Shown here one piece after another: positions 16,619 through 26,493 of a DNA stretch of 64,000 bases. Position 1 is the first letter of the stretch. The number at the start of each line of letters is the position of its first letter. This DNA is from Thalassotalea_H castellviae (GTDB lineage: Bacteria > Pseudomonadota > Gammaproteobacteria > Enterobacterales > Alteromonadaceae): positions 248,001 to 312,000 of the forward strand of contig NZ_JAVRIF010000003.1 in assembly GCF_031846185.1 (NCBI RefSeq). The letters run 5' to 3'. Both the position numbers and the translations under genes were made by a program. Below the pieces are notes generated by a model. That model was not told the DNA's origin. It saw only the letters and a list, made by a program, of their open reading frames with translations, and did no database searches.

Positions 16619-19366
16619 TCATTTAAATTGGCTATTTCGAAAACTTCTGAAAGGAAATATAAACATTAAACTAAGTAGTGTTAGCCATGTTGTGCTGCCT
16701 CCACCACTGCTTTTTTGCGGTGTCACTGTGATCACTTCTGTAGGCGCTACCACTGAAATGGTGATTGAGGCCGTCGTCGCAGCACCTCGGTAGTCTGTAG
16801 CGGTGAAATTAAACACTAATGAGTCTGCAGTAGTAGGAGCGATAAAACTTGCTGTTAAGCTATCCGCGTTTGTTAATGTGATACTTGTACCAGAGGTTTG
16901 CTCCCATAAATAGGTCATTTCATCGTCGTTACTATCTGAGGCTTCTGCGCTAAGTTCTACCGTTTGTTCGGTGTTTACTTGAAAACTCTCGCCTAGGGTA
17001 ACTGTTGGCGCTTCGTTTTTATCATCATCTGTGATAGTAAATAAAATTTCACCATGTGTGCCAACACGTGCATTATCGACAGCACTTAAACTAAGTACAA
17101 ATGTTTCATTTTCTTCTTCTATTTCGTCGTTAATAATTGTGAGCGTGATCTCTTTGCTGGTACTGTCGCCATCAGCCCATGAAATTTCACCTGATTTATC
17201 TTCAACATCACTGCCTAATGTGGCACTAGATGCGGTTAGTTGATAATTAAAAGTAAGCTCACCTGTGGTGCTACCGATGCGATTGACTTCAACGACATAT
17301 TCACCAGTATTTTCACTTAAAGTTACTGCGTTTTCAGTAAATGTCCCCGAACCTGAATCGACGATTCCAATGATATTTACTGTCGCATAACTGTTTTCAC
17401 CTAATACCGCACCATTAATAGGATTGTATAAACGAATAAAGAAACTTTCTTGAAATTCACTAGCCGTTAAATCGTCTTTAATTTCAATGTTAATTGTTTT
17501 ATCGGCATTATCATTAGCTGCCCATGTGAGTGTATCGTTTGCTACCACAAAATCAGAGCCGGCTTGAGCACTGCCTTGAATGATTTGATAACTTACTGCC
17601 ACAGCTTCATTGGTTTCAGTGCCATTTCGTTGTACATCAATGGATAAATTGACGCCTTGTTCCGTTGTGAATGTATTCTTAGTAAAAGCAAATTTCCCTT
17701 TAGCTGAGGTTTTAGCATTGTCTTTGAGTACGTATAGGCCACTGTTTATATCACTGACGAGGATATTACCCGATGGTAAAAATGGATAAACCCCCCATGC
17801 TCCGTTAAAGTTTGCACTATTGCTTGGTGTGTAAGTATCAAAAAAACCTACTTGTGTTGGCGAGGTAGGATCTGTGATATCTAATATAGTTAAACCGCGC
17901 TCATAATTAGACATGTAATATCTATTGCCACGAACAAAACCATTGTGGTCTATTGCTCTTGTTGGGCCTGTCCATTGTCCTACTTGTATTGGTGAAGTTA
18001 AGTTTTCGATAGAAAATATTCTTACCGTGGTATTTAATCCGCCGCGATTTTCGTCAAATTCGTCGTGTAATAAAACAAATTGCTTATCTTCCGTGCCCCA
18101 ACCAGAGTGGACATATTGATTACTTTTCGCAACATCGTTGTACTCTGCGCTACCTAATTGTGTCGCGTTTTCTGGGTCAGTGATATTCCATAGTTTCATT
18201 TCTTTTTCGTTAAAATCAACAAAAACCGTACAACTACCTGAAAGTAGCGCACAGTCATTTACTGCACGTTGGTCATCAACCACTAAAGACGTGCCATCGT
18301 GGGTATAGCCATTTCCATAGTTTTTAGCACTGCTTAAATTGAGTGTTGTTGGTGTGGCTAACGAGTAATTTTGAAATGCGCCACTTTTAGTGTTGGCACC
18401 AACAAGTTGTAAACTGGCGGTTTGATCCGGTAAGGGGATATTTAAAGAGTAATCTACATTACTGATATAGATATTATGGGAAGTACTGACAACGTTGTTT
18501 TTTTCAATTAAGCTAACGGAATGCGGTAAGTTATTTAAATCAATAATGGAAACGCCGCCATTATAACCTTCTGTTGTAACATAAGCATAGGCCTGCCATA
18601 AGTTAATGCTTTCATCGAAGTGTTGATACACTTTTACATCGCGCCAAGATGAATTAACCCCTGAAATGGTGCCAACTTCAACAGGCTCACTTGGATTAGA
18701 CACATCCACAATGATCACACCGTTGTTTATGGTCATTAAGGCAAATTCATTGCCGGTATTTAAGTCGACATGTCCCCAAATATCACTGCCTGAACTAGGT
18801 TTACTCGACATTTGTGTTAATGGAAGATGCGCAAGTAAATCAATATTTTCACAATCAAAAATATCGGCTTTACCGTCAACACAGCTGGCATCTTTTTGAC
18901 TTTCACTCAATTGTTGATAACTTGCTAGTTTTGTTTTTAACTGTTTGTCGTTTGCAAAAGATTTACCATCAGCGATGATATGAAATCCCTTTTTTCGCAA
19001 TGTTTCTGTCATATCATAAGGGACATTTTTCAACGTAGTTACATTTGATTGTGGACTTTGCGATTGAAAATGATCAAAGCGATTATAGCCACCATAAATT
19101 GGCACTAAGGCGCTTTTCAAATAAAACAATTCATCACTTGAGGTGATTTGGAATTCTCCAGCGGAAAGCAAAATTTTATCGCCTTTATTGGCTTGGCTGA
19201 CTGCGTATGAAATAGATTTACAAGGTCTTAACACGTTGTCGCATCGGCTATTGTCTGTGCCATTAGGAGATACAAATCGAGACTTATCATGCTCAGAGTG
19301 ACTGTAAGCACTGATACTGATAGATAACAGCCCAGTTAGGGATAAAAGCGTAAAAAACTTATTCAT
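16619..19366 (-). CDS. Choice-of-anchor-B surface protein with LVIVD propeller, Calx-beta domains and GlyGly-CTERM
   Basis: Large exported protein of 915 aa. Signal peptide (KFFTLLSLTGLLSISISAYS), then a parallel-beta-like N-terminal segment (SRFVSPNGTDNSRCDNVLRP), a beta-propeller of LVIVD-type repeats (GGVSIIDLNNLPH, GLTILDITDPTSP), two Calx-beta domains (EGVNLSIDVQRNGTE and ENTGEYVVEVNRIGST regions), a PKD-like/cadherin-like domain, and a C-terminal SSGGGST, hydrophobic helix and RSFRNSQF, the GlyGly-CTERM sorting signal. The layout matches the choice-of-anchor-B family, whose members end in variable anchors. It faces the MbnP/MbnH pair across a shared 200 base promoter region, which suggests a link to extracellular metal or redox chemistry (inference). 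Confidence 0.85.
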   Translation of the reverse strand: MNKFFTLLSLTGLLSISISAYSHSEHDKSRFVSPNGTDNSRCDNVLRPCKSISYAVSQANKGDKILLSAGEFQITSSDELFYLKSALVPIYGGYNRFDHFQSQSPQSNVTTLKNVPYDMTETLRKKGFHIIADGKSFANDKQLKTKLASYQQLSESQKDASCVDGKADIFDCENIDLLAHLPLTQMSSKPSSGSDIWGHVDLNTGNEFALMTINNGVIIVDVSNPSEPVEVGTISGVNSSWRDVKVYQHFDESINLWQAYAYVTTEGYNGGVSIIDLNNLPHSVSLIEKNNVVSTSHNIYISNVDYSLNIPLPDQTASLQLVGANTKSGAFQNYSLATPTTLNLSSAKNYGNGYTHDGTSLVVDDQRAVNDCALLSGSCTVFVDFNEKEMKLWNITDPENATQLGSAEYNDVAKSNQYVHSGWGTEDKQFVLLHDEFDENRGGLNTTVRIFSIENLTSPIQVGQWTGPTRAIDHNGFVRGNRYYMSNYERGLTILDITDPTSPTQVGFFDTYTPSNSANFNGAWGVYPFLPSGNILVSDINSGLYVLKDNAKTSAKGKFAFTKNTFTTEQGVNLSIDVQRNGTETNEAVAVSYQIIQGSAQAGSDFVVANDTLTWAANDNADKTINIEIKDDLTASEFQESFFIRLYNPINGAVLGENSYATVNIIGIVDSGSGTFTENAVTLSENTGEYVVEVNRIGSTTGELTFNYQLTASSATLGSDVEDKSGEISWADGDSTSKEITLTIINDEIEEENETFVLSLSAVDNARVGTHGEILFTITDDDKNEAPTVTLGESFQVNTEQTVELSAEASDSNDDEMTYLWEQTSGTSITLTNADSLTASFIAPTTADSLVFNFTATDYRGAATTASITISVVAPTEVITVTPQKSSGGGSTTWLTLLSLMFIFPFRSFRNSQFK

Positions 19367-19575
19367 GTAAATTCCTTTTTCATTGCTCTGAAAATGAAAT
19401 AATCAACAGGGCAGGTGAAAACTTATGTAACTTAAGTAAGGTTGTGGTTAACTTAAATGGTTTAACGATAATTATAACTTAGCATTAACGTCTCATATTT
19501 TGAATGTTTGCTCTGTTTTAAATGTTAATTTATTGTAAAATAAAATGTGCATCAACGAAGTGTCTAGGAATTTTG

Positions 19576-20349
19576 ATGATAAGAAAATATACAGTCTATC
19601 TGTTTGTCATGTTGGTTATATGTGGCTGTAGTGAACAAAACAGCCAGACAAAATTAGTGTTTGAGCCTTCATATAATGGGCAAGCTATTGCATGTAATAA
19701 CACGATTAATCATCAAAATAATGAGTGGTCCGTTAATCAATTGCAATTTTTTATTAGCCAAATTCAGTTGCAAAATAAACAAGGCACATGGCAAAACATG
19801 TCGCTAGCGAAAACAGCTAAACAAACTGAAAAAATCGCGTTAATTGGCAGTACTTGCCAAAAGACAGAGTTTGAACAGTGGCAATTAATCTTCAATAATG
19901 TGTTTGATATTACTGATTTTCAAGCGCTGCGTTTTTCATTAGGCGTACCTTTTGAGCAAAACCATGTTAACCCTCTGGAACAACCGAGCCCACTTAATGA
20001 TTCTGCTATGTTTTGGGTGTGGCAAACGGGTCATAAATTTCTTCGACTTGAACTAAGTAGTGGGGCTGACAATTGGCTATTTCATTTAGGCTCAACAGGT
20101 TGTCGCTCGCAAAGTGTGATGCGAGCGCCTCGCGAGGCGTGTCTTTATCCCAATTTTTTTCAATTTGAACTGCCCTTGGATGATTCAAATACAATTGGTT
20201 TTGAGCTCAGTAAATTAATTGATGGATTAGAGCTTACAATGGAGACAAGTTGCCAATCTGAACATGATAACTTAGCGTGTCAGACTTTATTTTCACGGTT
20301 AAATGAAAGTGGCGAACAAGCGGTATTTCGAGTTCCAGTTAATGATTAA
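19576..20349 (+). CDS. MbnP-family lipoprotein (metallo-mystery four-Cys protein)
   Basis: Copper-binding periplasmic lipoprotein partner of MbnH. The start at 19576 (AGGAA upstream) gives a lipoprotein signal ending in VICGC with lipidated Cys18. The mature part has six further Cys (ACNN, STCQ, TGCRS, EACLYP, TSCQS, LACQT) and aromatic-rich segments (FWVWQTGHKFLRLEL). In the characterised family member, the di-heme enzyme MbnH oxidises a Trp of MbnP to kynurenine to build a copper site; Trp residues are conserved here, but which one is modified cannot be told. It overlaps the MbnH gene by 8 bases, so the two are co-translated. Length of 257 aa is typical. Confidence 0.85.
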   Translation: MIRKYTVYLFVMLVICGCSEQNSQTKLVFEPSYNGQAIACNNTINHQNNEWSVNQLQFFISQIQLQNKQGTWQNMSLAKTAKQTEKIALIGSTCQKTEFEQWQLIFNNVFDITDFQALRFSLGVPFEQNHVNPLEQPSPLNDSAMFWVWQTGHKFLRLELSSGADNWLFHLGSTGCRSQSVMRAPREACLYPNFFQFELPLDDSNTIGFELSKLIDGLELTMETSCQSEHDNLACQTLFSRLNESGEQAVFRVPVND

Positions 20350-21514
20350 TCGATGCGGTTTATTATTAAAAGGATCATTGACGACGGCTACCTTGATGAT
20401 AGTCATGTTGACTCTTGTGAGTTGTGGCGAAAATAAAAAATCAACAGCTCAATATCAATGGTCAATTCCACAAGGTTTTCCAAAGCCGCAAGTGCCAAGC
20501 AATAATGAAATGTCTACTGAGAAAGTCGCATTAGGTAAACGACTTTTTTATGATAAAAATTTATCATTTAATCGGCAGCAATCATGTGAAAGTTGCCACC
20601 AACAAGCGTTCGCCTTTGCTGAGCCTAAAGTAACTTCGGTGGGAACAAGTGGTGAAACTCATCGACGAAACGCCCCCGCACTTGTCAATATTGCTTATAA
20701 TAAAACCTTAACTTGGGCGCATGATGGTTTAACCTCGTTAGAGCAACAAATTCTGATCCCTATGTTTGGAGAATCTCCAATAGAACTGGGGATTACTCAT
20801 CATGATTCCGAGGTGTTAGCTCGTTTTAACACCGCAGAATATAAGCCACTGTTTAGCGCTGCGTTTCCAGGGCAAACGATAAGTTTTGATTTAATGGTTA
20901 AAGCATTAGCGAGTTTTGTGCGAAGTCTAATCTCGTTGAATGCGCCATTTGATCAATATGCTTATCAGGGCGATGATAGTGCGATTTCAACATCAGCGTT
21001 ACGTGGTATGAATTTGTTTTTTTCGGAAAAGCTAGAATGTCACCATTGTCATGGAGGTTTTAATTTTACCCAATCAACTAGCCATGAAAAGCAATTAATT
21101 GACCGTCGACCTTTTCACAATACAGGTTTATATAATGTAAAGATTGGAAATAACGTTATCGGTTACCCTGAAATAGATGTCGGACTTGCCGAAATTTCTA
21201 CGCTCGCTCGTGATAATGGTCGATTTAGAGCGCCAACGCTACGCAATGTTGAAGTAACTGCGCCTTATATGCATGACGGTAGCATTAGTACCTTGTCGCA
21301 AGTGTTAGACTTTTATGCCAGAGGCGGGCGTAAAGTTTCTGAAGGTAGCTATCAAGGAGATGGTCGGGAAAACTCATTGAAATCTCCTTTTATTAAGGGT
21401 TTTGAGATGAGTGCACAAGACAAAACTGATTTGATCAACTTCTTGAAAACACTAACTGATCAATCTTTTTTAGAAAACGCTGAATTTGCAAAACCGGTAG
21501 TAAGAAGCCAATGA
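20342..21514 (+). CDS. MbnH-family di-heme cytochrome c peroxidase-like enzyme
   Basis: Periplasmic di-heme oxidase of the MauG/cytochrome c peroxidase superfamily, partner of the preceding MbnP. The ATG at 20342 overlaps the mbnP stop (ATGATTAA). The N-terminus is a lipoprotein signal ending in LTLVSC, and two c-type heme sites, CESCH and CHHCH, are visible, with the late segment APYMHDGSI typical of the family. It would need cytochrome c maturation and an oxidant such as peroxide. It is expected to modify a Trp in MbnP. Length of 390 aa is normal. A strong bidirectional terminator follows at 21571. Confidence 0.88.
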   Translation: MINRCGLLLKGSLTTATLMIVMLTLVSCGENKKSTAQYQWSIPQGFPKPQVPSNNEMSTEKVALGKRLFYDKNLSFNRQQSCESCHQQAFAFAEPKVTSVGTSGETHRRNAPALVNIAYNKTLTWAHDGLTSLEQQILIPMFGESPIELGITHHDSEVLARFNTAEYKPLFSAAFPGQTISFDLMVKALASFVRSLISLNAPFDQYAYQGDDSAISTSALRGMNLFFSEKLECHHCHGGFNFTQSTSHEKQLIDRRPFHNTGLYNVKIGNNVIGYPEIDVGLAEISTLARDNGRFRAPTLRNVEVTAPYMHDGSISTLSQVLDFYARGGRKVSEGSYQGDGRENSLKSPFIKGFEMSAQDKTDLINFLKTLTDQSFLENAEFAKPVVRSQ

Positions 21515-21570
21515 TATCTACAAAGTACTAAGTATCGCTTTAATTTAGAATCGGTTTATTTTAATGAAAA

Positions 21571-21598
21571 AAAACTCCAGCTAATAAGCTGGAGTTTT
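21571..21598. terminator. Bidirectional terminator between MbnH and rpoD
   Basis: AAAACTCCAGCT (21571-21582) and AGCTGGAGTTTT (21587-21598) form a perfect 12 bp stem with loop AATA. A and T runs on either side let it work for both converging transcripts. Confidence 0.93.
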
Positions 21599-21625
21599 TA
21601 AAATATATCACATAACGGATTTTAT

Positions 21626-23467
21626 TTATTCACCGTCTAAGAAGCTTTTCAGTTGTTCAGAACGAGAAGGGTGACGCAGTTTACGTAAGGCTTTCGCTTC
21701 AATTTGACGAATACGTTCACGTGTTACATCAAATTGTTTACCTACTTCTTCAAGCGTGTGGTCAGTATTCATGTCAATACCAAAACGCATTCTTAACACT
21801 TTCGCTTCACGAGCAGTTAAGCCTGCTAATACTTCATGAGTCGCATCTTTTAAGTTCTCAGATGTTGCCGAGTCAACTGGTAATTCACCGCTGCCATCTT
21901 CTATAAAGTCACCTAAATGTGAATCTTCATCATCACCGATAGGCGTTTCCATTGAAATTGGCTCTTTAGCTATTTTTAATACCTTACGAATTTTATCTTC
22001 AGGCATGATCATACGTTCAGCTAATTCTTCTGGTGTTGGCTCACGTCCCATTTCTTGCAACATTTGACGTGAAATACGATTTAATTTGTTAATCGTTTCA
22101 ATCATATGTACAGGAATACGTATGGTTCTGGCTTGGTCAGCAATAGAACGAGTAATCGCTTGTCGGATCCACCATGTAGCATACGTTGAGAATTTGTAAC
22201 CACGACGGTATTCAAATTTATCAACCGCTTTCATCAAACCAATGTTACCTTCTTGGATTAAATCTAAGAATTGTAAACCACGGTTGGTGTATTTTTTCGC
22301 GATAGAAATTACAAGACGTAAGTTCGCTTCAACCATTTCTTTTTTCGCACGGCGAGCTTTAGCTTCACCAATTGACATACGACGGTTAATATCTTTTATG
22401 CCATGTACATTTAAGAAAGTTTCTTCTTCTAATTGATTTAACTTATAAATACAACGTTCAACATCTAGTTCAATATCTGCCATTTTTGCAGAATGAGGTA
22501 AACCAGCGGCTTGTTGTTCTTCAAACCAATTTTTAGAAGTTTCATTACCTGGGAATATTTTGATAAAAGTGGCTTTTGGCATGCCTGCACCAACCACACA
22601 GTGCTTCATGATCAAACGTTCTTGCACACGTAAGCGATCCATTACGCTACGCATATTCTTCACTAATTTATCGAAAACCTTAGGTACTAAACGGAACTCT
22701 TTAAATACTTCCGCGAGTGCATCAATGGCTGTTTGTGCGTCTTTATGTCCACGACCTTTTGCCGCAATAACTTTGTTTGCACTTTCATAAGCTTCACGTA
22801 AAAGAGTGAATTTTTCGCGCGCTAATTCAGGACAAGGACCTGTATCTTCTTCTTCCTCGTCTTCGTCGTCATCATTGTTATCATCTTCATCTTTAAGTTC
22901 TTCTTCAGATAATTCAGAACCAATGTGAGTTGCTGCTGCTGGGATCTCTTCTTCTTCTGCATCAGGGTCTAAAAAACCAACAATAATGTCGCTTAAACGG
23001 CCTTCTTCTGCTTCAAAATTATCCCATTGCTCTAATAAATAATTAATTGCAGGTGGGTATTCAGCAACTGAACGTTGCACTTCTTTGATACCTTCTTCGA
23101 TACGTTTAGCGATAACAATTTCGCCTTTACGTGTAAGAAGTTCAACGGTTCCCATTTCACGCATATACATACGTACAGGATCCGTTGTTCTACCAATTTC
23201 ACTTTCAACGGTAGCAAGTGCCTGAGCTGCAGCTTCTGCCGCATCTTCATCAGTATTTGCTTCACTCATCATTAGCGTATCGCTATCAGGAGCATTTTCA
23301 AATACTTGAATACCCATGTCGTTGATCATACGTACGATGTCTTCAACTTGGTCTGAATCGATAATGTCTTGCGGGAGATGATCGTTAACTTGAGCAAATG
23401 TTAAATACCCTTGCTCTTTACCTTTGGTAATTAACTCTTTTAATCTAGATTGTGGGGCTTGATCCAT
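21626..23467 (-). CDS. rpoD: RNA polymerase primary sigma factor sigma-70
   Basis: Housekeeping sigma factor that directs RNA polymerase to -10/-35 promoters. Region 1.1 at the N-terminus, an acidic non-conserved insert (DEDEEEEDTG, about residues 195-212), regions 2.1-2.4 (YATWWIRQAITRSIADQ), region 3 and region 4 with the helix-turn-helix TLEEVGKQFDVTRERIRQIE near the C-terminus are all visible. 613 aa matches gammaproteobacterial RpoD. It is the last gene of the rpsU-yqeY-dnaG-rpoD operon, which links translation, replication and transcription; the gap to dnaG is 147 bases and may hold an internal promoter. Confidence 0.98.
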   Translation of the reverse strand: MDQAPQSRLKELITKGKEQGYLTFAQVNDHLPQDIIDSDQVEDIVRMINDMGIQVFENAPDSDTLMMSEANTDEDAAEAAAQALATVESEIGRTTDPVRMYMREMGTVELLTRKGEIVIAKRIEEGIKEVQRSVAEYPPAINYLLEQWDNFEAEEGRLSDIIVGFLDPDAEEEEIPAAATHIGSELSEEELKDEDDNNDDDEDEEEEDTGPCPELAREKFTLLREAYESANKVIAAKGRGHKDAQTAIDALAEVFKEFRLVPKVFDKLVKNMRSVMDRLRVQERLIMKHCVVGAGMPKATFIKIFPGNETSKNWFEEQQAAGLPHSAKMADIELDVERCIYKLNQLEEETFLNVHGIKDINRRMSIGEAKARRAKKEMVEANLRLVISIAKKYTNRGLQFLDLIQEGNIGLMKAVDKFEYRRGYKFSTYATWWIRQAITRSIADQARTIRIPVHMIETINKLNRISRQMLQEMGREPTPEELAERMIMPEDKIRKVLKIAKEPISMETPIGDDEDSHLGDFIEDGSGELPVDSATSENLKDATHEVLAGLTAREAKVLRMRFGIDMNTDHTLEEVGKQFDVTRERIRQIEAKALRKLRHPSRSEQLKSFLDGE

Positions 23468-23614
23468 TGACGAGTGTCCACCTAATTTATGGCTATCAAA
23501 TTGAAAACAGTAAGCCGGAAATTATAGCCAATCAGTGACTAAATTACCAGCGATAAACTATTATCGTATTATTTATATGTTATATAGTTAAAATATGTTT
23601 TAACTTCAACCTGT

Positions 23615-25369
23615 TTAAGCTGTTAGCAGGCTATATAGCTCTTGTTTTTCTTCTTTGCTCAGCCCGTTTTTTTGCTCTTTCGCAATTAATTGTTCTGTGC
23701 GCTGTTCAATAAATTTATTCAAAAAACTTTCTAAAATATCTAAAAAAGTACTCTCAGCGTTTTCTGCTTCAACATAATGTTCAAGGCACATTAATTTTGT
23801 TAATTGCGCTCCTTCAGGTGTGCCGCGAAAATACTCAATTAATTGCGCACTATTAATCTTTTTATTTTCATTACACAACTGAACTAACCGGTTTAATAAC
23901 GGCATTCCTGGCATGTCTAATTGCTGTAAAATAGAGCTGTCAGGAATTGCTTTTACTATATGGGGATGCTCAAGCAATAATGCAATAGCCAGACGAATTG
24001 GCGTGATTTTAGGTTGTTTGTTTTTTGGTTTGTGTTGTTCTTTACTATGATGGCGACGCAATTCTTCTAAGCGTTTTTCACTGCCACGGGCAAACTTATT
24101 GGCAATCGATGAAATAATACTTTGCTTAAGAAAACTCTCAGGTAATTTATTTAGATAAGGCTGAAATAGCTCAACAAGTTTTGATGTGCCTTCATTCGTA
24201 TTTAAATCGGTTTGCTCAGATAAGTTATTGAGTAAAAATTCGGATAACGGCATGGCATTATCTAAAATATTTTCAAAGGCTTGTTGGCCTTGTTCGCGTA
24301 TCAATGAGTCAGGGTCTTCACCATCAGGCAAAAAGACAAACTTTAACGAATAGCCATCGCGGATCAGCGGTAAGGCGTTGTCCATGGCGCGCCAAGCTGC
24401 ATCTCGACCGGCTCTATCGCCATCGTAACAACAAATAACTTCTTTGACGGTGCGAAATAAAGTTTGCAATTGCTCTGGTGTTGTTGCTGTACCAAGTGAG
24501 GCAACGGCATAGTTTACGCCATGTTGTGCTAAAGCGACAACATCCATATAACCTTCAACAACCACTAGACGAGTAAGTTGTTTATTGGCTTTTTTAGCTT
24601 CAAAAAGTCCGTAAAGTTCTTGGCCTTTATGATAAATACGTGTTTCAGGCGAATTTAAATATTTAGGCGTGCCGTCGCCTAATACTCGACCACCAAAGCC
24701 TAATGTTCGGCCTCGTTTATCACGAATAGGAAACATAATACGGCCACGAAAACGATCATAAGGTTTGTTTTTATCCCCTTGAATCGCCATGCCTAAATCA
24801 ATTAACTGTTGCGTTATGTCGCGGTTTTTTGCAAAAGCGCTCATCATGCCATCCCAAGCATCACTGATGTAGCCCATGCCAAAGTGTTTGACGATTTCTC
24901 CGCTTAATCCACGACCTTTTAAATATTCAATGGCGGTTTCTTTATCAGTTGCAACTTTAAGTTGTTGTTGATAGAACCGAGCAATACTGTCCATCAATTC
25001 GTAATCATTTTGCTTTTGTTGATAAGCTTGCTGTTGTTTTAATTGTTGTGCAGGTGATTGATTATTCTGTTCTCTTGGCACTTCCATATTATAATGAGAG
25101 GCGAGTTCTTCTATCGCGTCAGGGAACTCTAGTCGATCAAATTCCATTAAAAATGAAATGGCATTGCCGTGTTCACCACAGCCAAAACAATGATAAAATT
25201 GTTTGTCTTGGCTAACAGTAAACGAGGGAGATTTTTCGGTATGAAATGGACAGCAAGCTTGGTAGTTTTTACCTGCTTTTTTTAAGGGTACTCTCGAATC
25301 AATTAGTTCTACGATATCAGCGCGTGCTAATAAATCGTCGATAAATTGTCTGGGGATCATACCTGCCAT
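23615..25369 (-). CDS. dnaG: DNA primase
   Basis: Makes RNA primers for Okazaki fragments at the replication fork. Zinc-binding domain with Cys40, His43, Cys61 and Cys64 (ACCPFH ... YHCFGCGEHG), TOPRIM core with VVVEGYMDVVALAQ and CYDGDRAGRDAAWRA, and a C-terminal DnaB-interacting helical domain. The metal ligands are at the same positions as in E. coli. 584 aa is typical. It lies between yqeY and rpoD in the macromolecular synthesis operon. Confidence 0.98.
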   Translation of the reverse strand: MAGMIPRQFIDDLLARADIVELIDSRVPLKKAGKNYQACCPFHTEKSPSFTVSQDKQFYHCFGCGEHGNAISFLMEFDRLEFPDAIEELASHYNMEVPREQNNQSPAQQLKQQQAYQQKQNDYELMDSIARFYQQQLKVATDKETAIEYLKGRGLSGEIVKHFGMGYISDAWDGMMSAFAKNRDITQQLIDLGMAIQGDKNKPYDRFRGRIMFPIRDKRGRTLGFGGRVLGDGTPKYLNSPETRIYHKGQELYGLFEAKKANKQLTRLVVVEGYMDVVALAQHGVNYAVASLGTATTPEQLQTLFRTVKEVICCYDGDRAGRDAAWRAMDNALPLIRDGYSLKFVFLPDGEDPDSLIREQGQQAFENILDNAMPLSEFLLNNLSEQTDLNTNEGTSKLVELFQPYLNKLPESFLKQSIISSIANKFARGSEKRLEELRRHHSKEQHKPKNKQPKITPIRLAIALLLEHPHIVKAIPDSSILQQLDMPGMPLLNRLVQLCNENKKINSAQLIEYFRGTPEGAQLTKLMCLEHYVEAENAESTFLDILESFLNKFIEQRTEQLIAKEQKNGLSKEEKQELYSLLTA

Positions 25370-25461
25370 GTCTTTTAAAAACCTATTTGAAAAGAGATTA
25401 GTGGTTCAAATAAATTTGACTACTATCAAAAATAACCTTGCTACTTTAGCGTAAATATAAA

Positions 25462-25488
25462 AAAACCGCATCTAAAAGATACGGTTTT
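25462..25488 (-). terminator. Terminator between yqeY and dnaG
   Basis: A 12 bp stem with one G-U pair in minus-strand RNA (25462-25473 with 25477-25488) is followed in the minus direction by six T. Because dnaG continues in the same direction, it may attenuate read-through and set the ratio of rpsU/yqeY to dnaG/rpoD, as a terminator does between rpsU and dnaG in E. coli. Confidence 0.8.
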
Positions 25489-25559
25489 ATGTTCATCAAG
25501 AACGCTATAACGTGCTGTCATTGATCACGACAAACAACTAATTATGTTCCGATTGACTT

Positions 25560-26006
25560 TTAACTATTTAAGGCCGCTCTCACTTGACCACTTACCGAAC
25601 CCATGTCTGCTTTACCTTGCATGGCAGGTTTTAATAGCGCCATTACTTTTCCCATGTCAGCCATAGAAGCTGCACCAGTTTCAGTAATTGCATTGGTGAT
25701 CAATTGTTGGATTTCGTCTTGAGTTAGTGGTTGCGGTAGAAACGTTTCTAGTGCGACCACTTCTGCTTGTTCATTCGCCGCCATATCTTCTCGACCACCA
25801 TCGGTAAACATTTTGATAGATTCTTTGCGTTGTTTAACCATTTTGGTTAATACCGCAATGATGTTCTCATCAGTTGCTTCCGTGTTGTGATCAATTTCAG
25901 CTTGCTTGATAGCAGACAATGCCATGCGGATAACGCCAAGACGTAATTTGTCTTTAGCTCGCATGGCATTTTTCATTTCATCTTTGAGTTGTATGAGTAA
26001 GCTCAT
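25560..26006 (-). CDS. yqeY: GatB/YqeY domain protein
   Basis: Small helical protein of the YqeY family, related to the tRNA-binding tail domain of GatB; its cellular role is not settled, though an association with tRNA amidation or translation has been proposed. The sequence starts MSLLIQLKDEMKNAMRAKDK and ends with the AALNS helix, 148 aa, as in the family. It sits between rpsU and dnaG, a usual place in Vibrio and Alteromonadales. Spacing to rpsU is 42 bases on the same strand. Confidence 0.93.
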   Translation of the reverse strand: MSLLIQLKDEMKNAMRAKDKLRLGVIRMALSAIKQAEIDHNTEATDENIIAVLTKMVKQRKESIKMFTDGGREDMAANEQAEVVALETFLPQPLTQDEIQQLITNAITETGAASMADMGKVMALLKPAMQGKADMGSVSGQVRAALNS

Positions 26007-26048
26007 AATAACTGGTTCAGTTAACTCAAATAATAACTAAGATTTTTC

Positions 26049-26264
26049 TTAGTACATGCGAACGCGACGAGCGTTCTCACGAGAAACTTTTTTGGCAGCA
26101 CGTTTAACAGCAGCTGCTTTTTTACGTTTACGTTCCCAAGTTGGTTTTTCGTAACATTCGCGACGACGAACTTCTGAAAGGATACCTGCTTTTTCACATG
26201 AACGCTTAAAACGACGTAATGCTACGTCAAATGGTTCGTTTTCTCTTACTTTAATTACTGGCAT
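26049..26264 (-). CDS. rpsU: 30S ribosomal protein S21
   Basis: Small basic ribosomal protein that helps the 30S subunit select mRNA. The 71 aa product begins MPVIKVRENEPFDVALRRFK and ends RRVRMY, the standard length and sequence. The ATG at 26264 is chosen because upstream in-frame residues do not belong to the family. First gene of the rpsU-yqeY-dnaG-rpoD operon; divergent from tsaD, as in E. coli. Confidence 0.98.
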   Translation of the reverse strand: MPVIKVRENEPFDVALRRFKRSCEKAGILSEVRRRECYEKPTWERKRKKAAAVKRAAKKVSRENARRVRMY

Positions 26265-26493
26265 GTACTGTTTTACCTTAGTTATGTATCTATATAAATC
26301 GGTGTTCGATTTCAGCCATTTGGCCTCATCTTCACCCACTCTATTAAAAATTGGTGCCGTATTCTAATGCTAAGGTAAGGTACTTGTAAAGTTATAAATG
26401 ATTTTTATCCTGTAAAGCCGCTGGTGAAAAAAGTTGTTAACAGGTAAAATCGGCGACTTTACATTCATAGCAGAAAATCTGGGCTTATAAATA

